DNA of 64,000 nt from positions 186,001 through 250,000 of the forward strand of contig CAVSOT010000009.1 of the NCBI GenBank assembly GCA_963729695.1, in the 5' to 3' direction. Origin of the DNA: PALSA-693 sp963729695. Lineage in GTDB: Bacteria > Actinomycetota > Acidimicrobiia > Acidimicrobiales > Palsa-688. Under the pieces are notes generated by a model that saw only the letters and a list, made by a program, of their open reading frames with translations, had not been told where the DNA came from and ran no database searches. Of this stretch, positions 41,408 to 49,933 are shown piece by piece (the first letter of the stretch is position 1; the number at the start of each line of letters is the position of its first letter). Both the position numbers and the translations under genes were made by a program.

Positions 41408-43043
41408 CTATCCCTTCAGTGTCCGGTAGCGCCGAATGAGCGCGTTGGTCGACGAATCGTGGGTGAGCTGGGCCTCGTCACTGTTCTGCAGCTCCGGCAG
41501 GATGACTCCTGCCAGCGCTTTACCGAGCTCCACGCCCCATTGGTCGAATGAATCGATGCTCCAGATGGTGCCCTGCGTGAACACCGAGTGCTCATAGAGG
41601 GCGACCAGCGAGCCGAGGACCCGCGGCGTCAGCTTCTCGGCCAGAACGACGTTGGTGGGCCGGTTTCCCGGCATGACCCGATGAGGCACGACCGCATCGG
41701 GCGTGCCTTCCGCTCGAACCTCCTGCGCGGTCTTTCCAAACGCAAGCGCTTGGGCCTGGGCGAAGACGTTGGAGGTCAGGATGTCGTGGTGGTCGCCCAG
41801 CGGGTTGAGGCTCTGGCCGAACCCGATGAGATCGACCGGTATGAGGTTGGTGCCCTGGTGCAGGAGTTGATAGAAGCTGTGCTGGCCATTGGTGCCCGGC
41901 TCACCCCAATACACCGGCCCGGTGGGGTAGTCCACGGCGACCCCGTCGAGGGTCACGTGCTTGCCGTTGGACTCCATCGTCAGCTGTTGGAGGTACGCCG
42001 GGAAACGCTTCAGGTACTGGTCGTACGGCATCACCCCGATGGACTGCGCCCCGAAGAAGTCCACGTACCAGACGGCCAACAGGCCCATGATCACCGGCAG
42101 GTTCTGGGCCAGCGGTGCGGTACGGAAGTGCTCGTCTACGGCGTGAAAGCCGGCCAGCATCTCCTGGAAGTGGTCCGGGCCGATGGCCACCATGGTCGAC
42201 AGGCCAATGGCGGAGTCCATCGAATACCGCCCGCCCACCCAGTCCCAGAACCCGAACATGTTCGCGGTATCAATCCCGAAGTCGGCAACCCGAGCCCGCG
42301 TTGGTCGATACTGCGACGAAGTGCTTGGCGACCGCGGCGCGATCACCGAGCTGCTGGATGACCCACTCTCGCGCCGACTTGGCGTTCGTCAGGGTCTCCA
42401 GGGTCCCAAACGTCTTCGACGACACGATGAAAAGGGTTTCCTCCGCGGCCAGGTCCCTCGTCGCCTCCACGAAGTCGGTCGAATCGACATTCGACACGAA
42501 CCGGAGGGTGAGGTCCCGGTTCGAGTAATGGCGCAAGGCCTCGTAGGCCATCACCGGCCCGAGATCGGACCCGCCGATGCCGATGTTGATGACGTTGCGG
42601 ATGGGTTTGCCTGTGTGCCCTTTCCATTGACCGGATCGGATGGCGTTCGCGAAGCCCGTCATGCGATCCAGGACCTGATGCACTTCGGCCACCACGTCCA
42701 CACCGTCGACGATCAATGAGGTGCCCCGGGGCATGCGCAGCGCCACATGCAGCACCGACCGATTCTCGGACACGTTTATGCGGTCGCCGGCGAACATGGC
42801 ATCACGATGGCGTTCGAGCTCGGATTGCTCCGCGAGTTGCACGAGGAGCCCCAGCGTTTCGTCGGTGATGCGGTTCTTGGAGTAGTCGAGGTACAACCCA
42901 GCGGCCTCGGCCGTCAGCCGCTCGCCCCGGTGGGGGTCCTCATCGAACAGCTCGCGCAGGTGGAAGCCCTCGACTTTGGCGTGATGCGTGGCGAGTGCGG
43001 CGAAAGCCGGGCGTTGGCGCAGCGGCGAGATCGGCACCTTCAT
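41408..43043 (-). CDS. pgi: glucose-6-phosphate isomerase, single-base frameshift
   Basis: The N-terminal part (from 43043; INIGIGGSDLGPVMAYEAL, FIVSSKTFGTLETLTNA) and the C-terminal part (to 41408; VADFGIDTANMFGFWDWVGGRYS, GTNGQHSFYQLLHQGT) are both intact but in different frames. Joining them needs removal of one G in GGGTT (plus strand 42287-42291), between STNAGS and VADFGID. The rest of the ~545-residue protein, including catalytic residues, looks normal. As a core enzyme inside a tight operon, a sequencing error or a very recent mutation is more likely than old decay. Confidence 0.88.
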
Positions 43044-43112
43044 CTCCTCTCTTCCGGGTGGATGATGGTCTCTTCCGGGTGGATGATGGGCGACGACGCC
43101 GTCGTCGCGGCC

Positions 43113-43778
43113 TTAACTCGCCGGGAGCGCACTTGACGCCGCGGTTCGGATCTTGCGGGCCGCATCCCAGGGTTGCGGCGTGCAAAAGATAGCCGACCCG
43201 GCCACCAGCATCCTGGCCCCCGCGCCCGCTACGACCGGGGCGGTCTCCTCGTCGATGCCCCCATCGACCTCGAGCACGGCGTCGAGCCCTCGGCGGTCCA
43301 GCTCGGCGCGCACCCGAGCGATCTTGGGAACCACCTCGTGCATGAAGGTTTGCCCGCCGAAGCCGGGGTGGACCGTCATGCAGAGCACCAAATCGGCCTG
43401 GTCCAGGTAGGGGTCGATCGCCTCGTACGGCGTCTCTGGGTTGATGGCGATTCCGGCTTGGAGCCCGAGGCTTTTGGCTTCCTGGAGCAGCTCGGCGGTG
43501 TCACCGATCTCGACGTGGATGGTGCACCCGTCGGCACCCGCCTGGCGGAAGGCCCGGAGGTAGTCGCCCGGGTTGGTCATCATCAGGTGGCAGTCGAAAA
43601 ACAGGCCCGTGTGTTTCCGCAGCGACTCGACTACCGGGGGGCCGATAGTGAGGTTGGGAACGAAGTGCCCGTCCATGACGTCGACATGCAGCCAGTCGGC
43701 TTCCGATGCCACCTCGCCGACCGCCTCGGCCAGGTGCCCGAAGTCCGCCGACAGGACCGAGGGAGCGATCCGTACCAT
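43113..43778 (-). CDS. rpe: ribulose-phosphate 3-epimerase
   Basis: 221 residues from ATG 43778, eight bases after TAGCGT (43792-43787). The TIM barrel has RIAPSVLSADFGHL, DWLHVDVMDGHFVPNLTIG (metal ligands), DCHLMMTNP, TVHPGFGGQTF and LEVDGGIDEE. It interconverts ribulose- and xylulose-5-phosphate. It is the first gene of the leftward group; pgi starts 69 bp downstream, after a duplicated ~19-bp sequence at about 43055-43090. Confidence 0.95.
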   Translation of the reverse strand: MVRIAPSVLSADFGHLAEAVGEVASEADWLHVDVMDGHFVPNLTIGPPVVESLRKHTGLFFDCHLMMTNPGDYLRAFRQAGADGCTIHVEIGDTAELLQEAKSLGLQAGIAINPETPYEAIDPYLDQADLVLCMTVHPGFGGQTFMHEVVPKIARVRAELDRRGLDAVLEVDGGIDEETAPVVAGAGARMLVAGSAIFCTPQPWDAARKIRTAASSALPAS

Positions 43779-44044
43779 CGACTTGGACGCTAGTCCCAAA
43801 AGCGGAGGGGCAGATCCGGCTGGCCGCGCCTGTCTCCGGTGGCCGGGCGACGCTCACCGGAGGTCGCCCGAACCGGGTGATGGCACCCGGAGTAGGCTTG
43901 GTCAGGTTCGGAGTGAGACCTTTGACCGCAGTCCGGTCGACCGGGGCATGATGGGCAGCCGGGTCCTCAGGGTCGTGGCTTATCGGTAAGAGCATCTCTG
44001 TGGTTGTCATCTGACGACGCCCGAAGGGAAGGAGGCTGACGCAA
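43779..44044. other. intergenic region rpe / DUF2252
   Basis: 266 bp between divergent genes. It holds the rpe -10 box TAGCGT (43787-43792, leftward) and a hairpin with 8-bp arms CTCCGGTG (43834-43841) and CACCGGAG (43855-43862). AAGGAGG for the DUF2252 gene lies at about 44028-44034. No gene is seen. Confidence 0.45.
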
Positions 44045-45453
44045 ATGGCCAAGGTGATTCAGCACCGAACGTACGAGGAGCGGGCGGCGAAAGGAAAGGC
44101 GACGCGCGCGCCGTGCTGCCGCGGCAAGTCCAGGGTGAGTGGAGCGCCGCCCAGCGGACGCTGCAGCCGCTTGATCTCCTCGCCGAACAGGCCCTTACCC
44201 GGGTGCCCGAGCTGGTCCCGATCCGCCACGGGCGCATGGCTGCATCCCCATTTGCCTACTACCGGGGGGCAGCGCTGCCGATGGCTGCCGACCTGGCGAC
44301 CGCGCCCCACTCGGGGCTGGTCGTGCAGTTGTGCGGCGACGCCCACCTCAGTAACTTCGGCGGGTTCGCCTCACCTGAGCGCGACCTGGTCTTCGACGTC
44401 AACGACTTCGACGAAACCCACCCCGGACCCTTTGAATGGGATCTCAAGCGCTTCGCCGCCAGTCTGGAGGTCGCCGCCCGAGGGCGCAACCTGGACAGCA
44501 CGACCGCCGCGGGCATCACTCTCGCCGGTATGCGCGGCTACCAGGAGGCCATCAGGAGCTTCGCGACCATGTCGCATTTGGAGATCTGGTACTCGCGCCT
44601 CGACGTGAACAGCGTCATCGAGCGCTGGGGTGGCGGGTTCGACGCCGCCAGGGTGAAGACCTTTCTTCGCAACGTCGCCAAGGCCTCCCAAAAGGACCAG
44701 ATCAAAGCCCGCGACAAGCTGACCCGGGCCGAGGGTGACGAGCTGCGCTTTGTGTCCGACCCGCCGTTGCTGGTCCCGGTCAGCGAGCTGTTCACCGCCG
44801 TCGAGGCGGAGGCCATGGAATCGGCTGTCCGGGACACGCTGCGCAGCTATCGGCGGTCGTTGCAGGGCGACCGGCGCCGGTTGCTGGAGTCCTACCGCTT
44901 CGCCGACCTGGCTCGCAAGGTTGTCGGTGTCGGCAGCGTCGGGACCCGAGCGTGGATCGTCCTGTTCGTGGGTCGCGACCCCGGCGACACCCTGATCCTC
45001 CAGGTCAAAGAAGCCGAGGCGTCCGTCCTCGAACGCTTCGTCGGTCGCAGTCCCTTCAACAACCACGGTCAGCGGGTGGTCGAGGGGCAGCGGTTCATGC
45101 AGGCGTCGAGCGACATCTTCCTCGGTTGGCACCGCGTCACCAACGGTGTCGACGGTCGACCCCACGACTATTACGTCCGCCAGCTGTGGGATTCGAAGAT
45201 GTCCGTGGATGTCGACACGATGCTCCCGGACGCCCTCTCGGTGTACGCCCAGATGTGCGGGTGGACCCTGGCCCGGGCCCACGCCCGCTCGGGGGACGCG
45301 GTGGCGATCGCCGCCTACATCGGCCGAGGCGAAACCTTCCCGCAAGCCCTACAGCGGTTCGCGGTCGCCTATGCGGACCAAAACGAGGCTGACCACGAGT
45401 CGCTCGTCGAGGCCATCGCCGACGGCCGCGTCGCCGCGGAGACTGGCTACTAG
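44045..45453 (+). CDS. DUF2252 family protein, N-terminal frameshift
   Basis: ATG 44045 has a fine AAGGAGG and begins QHRTYEERAAKGKATR, the normal DUF2252 opening. At about 44105-44113 (GCGCGCGCC run) the frame must change to continue as VLPRQVQGEWSAAQ, RVPELVPIRHGRM, FAYYRGAA, VQLCGDAHLSNFGGF and VFDVNDFDETHPGPFEWDLKR. The last motifs give this family its resemblance to aminoglycoside phosphotransferase/kinase folds. From GTG 44113 onward 446 codons are intact. Biochemical role unknown. Downstream lies a cydD relic. Confidence 0.85.
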
Positions 45454-45454
45454 G

Positions 45455-46119
45455 AGCTCCCCTGCGTCGATGGCCAGGGTGACGCCGGAGAGCGCGGGTC
45501 GATCGCAGCCCGGGTAGGTGAATTGCAGCGACTCGACCACCTAGGCGGTCAACGACGGATCCGGCACGTCGAGGCGTGTCCCTCGCCGGGGGAGGGGTTG
45601 GTCGATGACCGCAAAGACCTGCTGCGCCGCGCTCAGCCCCTCGGCGCTGGCGTGGAACTCGGCTGCCATCTGGCGCAGCGGGAGGTAGGCCTCGGGGGCG
45701 AGCACCAGGACGAAGAGAGAGGCGCGCAGATCGATGTGTCCGGCGAGGAGTCGCAAGCCGATCGCCACGGCCACGAGTGCGACGGAAACGCTCGACAGCA
45801 GTTCGAGGATTAGCGAGGAGAGGAATGTCACTCTGAGCGTGGTCATGAGCCGCCGGCGATAGGTCTCGGTCACGCTCCCGATCACGTCTACCTGGGCCCG
45901 GGCCCGGCCAAAGATCTTCAGGGTGGTCAAACCGCCCACCACGTCGAGGAAGTGGCCCGAAAGCACCTGAAGGGTCCGGAAGTGGCGTTCTGTCTGGGTG
46001 CGGGTGGCCAGCCCCACCAGGGCCATGAATATGGGCACCAGAGGTGCTGCCCAGATCCCCCCGATCGGGTGAAGAGGGAGGGCCCGGGAAGCGCCTAGCG
46101 TGCCGAGTGTCCTGGGCAA
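45455..46119 (-). pseudogene. remnant of CydD-type ABC exporter
   Basis: Reading leftward from about 46085, the sequence matches the second half of a CydD permease: PLVPIFMALVGLATRTQT, LSGHFLDVVGGLTTLKIFGR, SVALVAVAIGLRLLAGHIDL and LAPEAYLPLRQMAAEFH. An in-frame TAG at 45543-45541 precedes the first ATPase strand (LQFTYPGCDRPALSGV), and the gene breaks off before Walker A at the DUF2252 gene end. The 5' half is missing too, cut at the SDR gene. It cannot work. Thiol-exporter assignment is from motif memory. Confidence 0.75.
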
Positions 46120-46166
46120 CGAGCCGTGCCCGGCCTGTCCGCAGGCCGACCAGAAAGGGAGTGCAG

Positions 46167-46934
46167 ATGACGCTCGAGGGAAAGGTCGCCATCGTAACCG
46201 GCGGTAATTCCGGCATCGGAAAGGCCATCGTCCTGGCCTTGGCTGGCGCCGGCGCCAACGTGGTCATCGACTACGTGGCCGACGAGGCCGCCACCGAGGA
46301 ACTGGTGAAGCAGCTGGAGGGGATGGGTCGGAAGTCCATCGGCGTGAACGCCGACGTCAGCAAGGTGGCTGACCTGCAGCGGCTCGTCGACAGCGCGGTT
46401 GAGCAGTTCGGGCGGCTCGACATCATGGTCAACAACGCCGGCATAGAGACCCGAACGTCCGTCCTCGACACCACCGAGGCGCAATACGAAAAGGTGCTGG
46501 ACATCAACCTCAAGAGCGCCTTTTTCGGCACCCAGCTGGCTGCCAAGCAGATGATCGCCCAAGGTGGCGGCGGGCGGATCATCAACATCAGCTCGGTCCA
46601 CGAGGACTGGCCCATGCCCGGAAACGCCGCCTACTGCCTGTCCAAGGGGGGCATGCGCATGCTGACCCGCCAGGCGGGTCAGGAGCTCGGTCCCCACGAG
46701 ATCCGGGTCGTTGGGGTCGGCCCGGGCGCGGTGGCGACGCCGATCAACACGTCGACGATCAACGATCCCGAGAAGATGAAGACGCTGAATACGGCCATCC
46801 CCCTCGGTCGCATGGCCCAGCCCGAGGAGATCGGCAGCGTGGTCGCGTTCCTCGCCGGCGACGGTGCCAGCTATGTGAACGGCACCACCATCTTCGCCGA
46901 TGGGGGCCTGATGCACTCCAGCCCCGGCTTATAG
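46167..46934 (+). CDS. SDR family oxidoreductase (glucose 1-dehydrogenase-like)
   Basis: 255 residues from ATG 46167 (AGAAAGGGAG upstream). Motifs: TGGNSGIGKAIV, NNAG, ISSVHED, YCLSKGG and PLGRMAQPEEIGSVVAFLAGDGASYVNG. These match classical SDRs close to glucose 1-dehydrogenases and 3-oxoacyl-ACP reductases. It starts a three-gene run with a GMC oxidoreductase (27-bp gap) and an NDH-2-like flavoprotein (4-bp overlap), suggesting stepwise sugar or alcohol oxidation feeding the respiratory chain. Confidence 0.93.
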   Translation: MTLEGKVAIVTGGNSGIGKAIVLALAGAGANVVIDYVADEAATEELVKQLEGMGRKSIGVNADVSKVADLQRLVDSAVEQFGRLDIMVNNAGIETRTSVLDTTEAQYEKVLDINLKSAFFGTQLAAKQMIAQGGGGRIINISSVHEDWPMPGNAAYCLSKGGMRMLTRQAGQELGPHEIRVVGVGPGAVATPINTSTINDPEKMKTLNTAIPLGRMAQPEEIGSVVAFLAGDGASYVNGTTIFADGGLMHSSPGL

Positions 46935-46961
46935 CGGGCCGGACGAACGAAAGGACGCCCC

Positions 46962-48515
46962 ATGCCGGACGTGTACGACGTGATCATCATCGGGACAGGC
47001 GCCGGAGGGGGCACACTGGCCCACACGCTCGCGCCCTCCGGTAAGCGGATCCTGCTGTTGGAGCGCGGCGACTTCCTGCCCCGCGAGATGGACAACTGGA
47101 ATCCCGACGCGGTCTTCATCGACGGGAAGTACATGTCGACCGACACCTGGTACGACAGCGCCGGGGACGCCTTCCAGCCTCAGGTCCACTATTTTGTGGG
47201 AGGAGCCACCAAGCTCTACGGCGCCGCCTTGTATCGTCTACGACCCCAGGACTTCGGGGCTATTCAGCATGTCGACGGCTTGTCGCCGGCGTGGCCCCTG
47301 GATTACGACGACTTCGAGCCCTGGTACACCAAGGCGGAGTGGCTGTACCAGGTGCACGGCACCCGCGACGAGGACCCCACGGAGGGCCACTGGTCGAAGC
47401 CGTATCCGTGGCCGGCGGTCAGCCACGAACCCCGCCTGCAGGAGATCGCGGACGCCCTGAAGGCGGGTGGGTACCATCCGTTCTCGGCCCCGGTGGGGAT
47501 CATGCTCGACGAGGCCGATCGGGCCCGGAGCGCCTGCATCCGGTGCGCCTGGTGCGACGGGTATCCCTGCCTGGTCCACGCCAAGGCCGACGCCGAGGTG
47601 ATCGGGGTGCGTCCGCTGCTGGATCTCCCGAACGTGTCCTTGCTCGTCAACGCCGAGGTGGTCAAGCTGGAGACCGATCCGACCGGGCGCACGGTAACCG
47701 GTGTGGTGGTGGAGCGGGACGGCAACCGGGAGGTGTACACGGCCGACATCGTGGTCCTCTCCGCGGGGGCGTCCAACAGCGCCAAGGTCCTGCTGCGCTC
47801 CGCGTCCAAAGCCCATCCCAACGGTCTGGCCAACGGCTCCGACCAGGTCGGCCGGAACTACATGTTCCACAACTGCAAGGCCGTGGCCGCCCTGGGCAAA
47901 GAGGCCAATGAGACGGTCTTCCAGAAGACCCTGGGCATCAACGACTTTTATTCGCCCGGGGAGAATCGGCCCTGGCCGCTTGGAAATATTCAGATGATCG
48001 GAAAGTCCAACTCCGGCGCCATGAAGGGCGAGGAGCCCAAGCTCACGCTGCTGGCTCCTCGCTGGAGCCTCGACGACGTGGCCGGGCATTCGGTCGACTG
48101 GTGGCTGACCACCGAGGACGTGCCCAAGCCCGACAACCGGGTCACCGTCGACGACGACGGGAACATCCATCTCGCCTACACGTCGACCAATGATCAGGAG
48201 GCCGAGGGCCTCTACGACGAGCTCAAGAACATCCTCAACCACGTGGGCATGGCTCAGCACCACGTTTGGGACAAGAACTTCTATATGGCGATGAACGTCC
48301 CGATCGCCGGCGTCGCTCACCAGGCTGGCACCTGCCGGTTCGGCAGCGATCCGGCCACCTCGGTGCTCGATGTCAACTGCAAGGCCCACGAGCTCGACAA
48401 CCTGTACGTGGTCGACACCAGCTTCTTTCCCAGTATCGGGGCGGTGAACCCGGCGTTGACGGCGATGGCCAACGCCCTACGGGTCGGCGAGCACCTCACC
48501 GAGCGTTTGCAATGA
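46962..48515 (+). CDS. GMC family oxidoreductase with Cys-rich motif
   Basis: 517 residues. The FAD loop is IIIGTGAGGGTLAHTLA, then LLLERG, with FVGGATKLYGAAL as the second GMC motif. The C-terminus has HQAGTCRFG and GAVNPALTAMANALR with the catalytic His region. ACIRCAWCDGYPC holds C192, C195, C198 and C203 (C-x2-C-x2-C-x4-C), which could bind a metal or cluster. No signal peptide is evident. It should oxidise a sugar, alcohol or sterol using FAD. Its stop overlaps the NDH-2-like gene. Confidence 0.93.
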   Translation: MPDVYDVIIIGTGAGGGTLAHTLAPSGKRILLLERGDFLPREMDNWNPDAVFIDGKYMSTDTWYDSAGDAFQPQVHYFVGGATKLYGAALYRLRPQDFGAIQHVDGLSPAWPLDYDDFEPWYTKAEWLYQVHGTRDEDPTEGHWSKPYPWPAVSHEPRLQEIADALKAGGYHPFSAPVGIMLDEADRARSACIRCAWCDGYPCLVHAKADAEVIGVRPLLDLPNVSLLVNAEVVKLETDPTGRTVTGVVVERDGNREVYTADIVVLSAGASNSAKVLLRSASKAHPNGLANGSDQVGRNYMFHNCKAVAALGKEANETVFQKTLGINDFYSPGENRPWPLGNIQMIGKSNSGAMKGEEPKLTLLAPRWSLDDVAGHSVDWWLTTEDVPKPDNRVTVDDDGNIHLAYTSTNDQEAEGLYDELKNILNHVGMAQHHVWDKNFYMAMNVPIAGVAHQAGTCRFGSDPATSVLDVNCKAHELDNLYVVDTSFFPSIGAVNPALTAMANALRVGEHLTERLQ

Positions 48516-49933
48516 CCGACTCCGAGCCCGACCGCCACCGCGTCGTGATCGTGGGCGGGGGGTTCGGTGGACTACCGGCGACCCGCTTTTTGGGCCGCAA
48601 GCGCCTGGCTCGCCGCGGCATCGAGGTCACCCTCATCGACCGCCGCAACCACCACCTGTTCCAGCCTCTGCTCTACCAAGTCGCCACCGGCATGATGCCG
48701 CCGGGCCAGATCTCCCCGGCCCTTCGCCATATTGTTCGAAAGCACGACAACGTCCGGGTCGAAATGATGGAGGTGACCTCGTTCGACCTCGACAGCCGCG
48801 TCGTGCACGCCAGCATCTTCGGCCTCGCCGAACGGGAGGTTCCCTACGACAGCCTGATCGTGGCCGCCGGCGTCAATCAGTCCTACTTCGGCCACAACGA
48901 GTTCTCCTTGTACACGCCGGGGATGAAGACCATCGACGACGCCGTGGAGTTGCGCCGGAAGTTCTACGGGGCCTTCGAGATGGCGGAGCTGGCCGACGAC
49001 CCGGTCGAGCGGGAGCGCTGGCTCACGGTGGCGATCGTGGGGGCCGGACCAACGGGGGTCGAGCTGGCCGGCCAGGTTCGGGATCTCGCCGTACGCAGCC
49101 TCCACCGTGAGTTCCGCAACTTCGAAGCCTCTTCGATGCGGGTGGTGCTCCTGGACGGCGGCACCCAGCCGCTGGCCACCTTCGGCGATCAGCTGTCGGG
49201 GAAGGCGGCCAAGGAGCTCGAGCACCTGGGCGTCGAGTTGCGCATGGGTGCCCGGGTAGTGGGAGTCGACGCCACGGGTGTTGATTTCATCAACGCCGAC
49301 GGCACCACCAGCCGGCTGGACACACACACGACCGTCTGGGCCGCGGGTGTGCAGGCCTCACCTCTCGGGGCGGAGCTGGCCAAGGCGTCCGGCGCCGAGC
49401 TCGACCGATCCGGCCGGATCGCCGTGCTGCCCGACTGCACCCTGCCCGGGCACCCCGAGGTCTTCGTGGTCGGCGACATGATGGCCCTCAATAACCTGCC
49501 CGGCGTGGCTGAGGTGGCCATGCAGGGCGGCCTGCACGCGGCCAACACCATCAAACGTCGCCTCAACGGCCAGGACTCGAAGCCCTTCGAGTACCGCGAC
49601 CTCGGGAGCGCGGCAGCGATCGGCCGTTTCCGGTCGGTCGTCAACTTCCACGGGCTGCGCCTGAGCGGATTTCCCGGCTGGGTGATATGGGCGTTCGTCC
49701 ACCTGGCCTTCCTTACCGGCTTCGGCAACCGGCTGACCACCCTGCTCAAGTGGACCCGATCCTTCCTCGGGAGGGGGCGCCCCGAACGGGAGTTCAGCGC
49801 TATGCACACAGGGGGTGACCTGAGCCTGCCTGAGGAGGTGCGAGCCCAGGTTCAGCCCAACCCCATGCCCGTGGTTGGCGCCCTCAGCGCCGGCGCCGAA
49901 GACGCGCCGGCCGACGACGGGGATACGGCCTAG
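48512..49933 (+). CDS. type II NADH dehydrogenase-like flavoprotein
   Basis: 473 residues. The first dinucleotide loop is VVIVGGGFGGLPATRFL; the second is VAIVGAGPTGVELAGQV; EVFVVGDMMAL and VAEVAMQGGLHAANTI complete the FAD motifs. A C-terminal hydrophobic/amphipathic segment (WVIWAFVHLAFLTGFGNRL) should dock it on the membrane, as in NDH-2. It transfers electrons from NAD(P)H to quinone without proton pumping. Coupled by ATGA overlap to the GMC gene. Its stop codon shares CTAG with the convergent glgX stop. Confidence 0.9.
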   Translation: MTDSEPDRHRVVIVGGGFGGLPATRFLGRKRLARRGIEVTLIDRRNHHLFQPLLYQVATGMMPPGQISPALRHIVRKHDNVRVEMMEVTSFDLDSRVVHASIFGLAEREVPYDSLIVAAGVNQSYFGHNEFSLYTPGMKTIDDAVELRRKFYGAFEMAELADDPVERERWLTVAIVGAGPTGVELAGQVRDLAVRSLHREFRNFEASSMRVVLLDGGTQPLATFGDQLSGKAAKELEHLGVELRMGARVVGVDATGVDFINADGTTSRLDTHTTVWAAGVQASPLGAELAKASGAELDRSGRIAVLPDCTLPGHPEVFVVGDMMALNNLPGVAEVAMQGGLHAANTIKRRLNGQDSKPFEYRDLGSAAAIGRFRSVVNFHGLRLSGFPGWVIWAFVHLAFLTGFGNRLTTLLKWTRSFLGRGRPEREFSAMHTGGDLSLPEEVRAQVQPNPMPVVGALSAGAEDAPADDGDTA

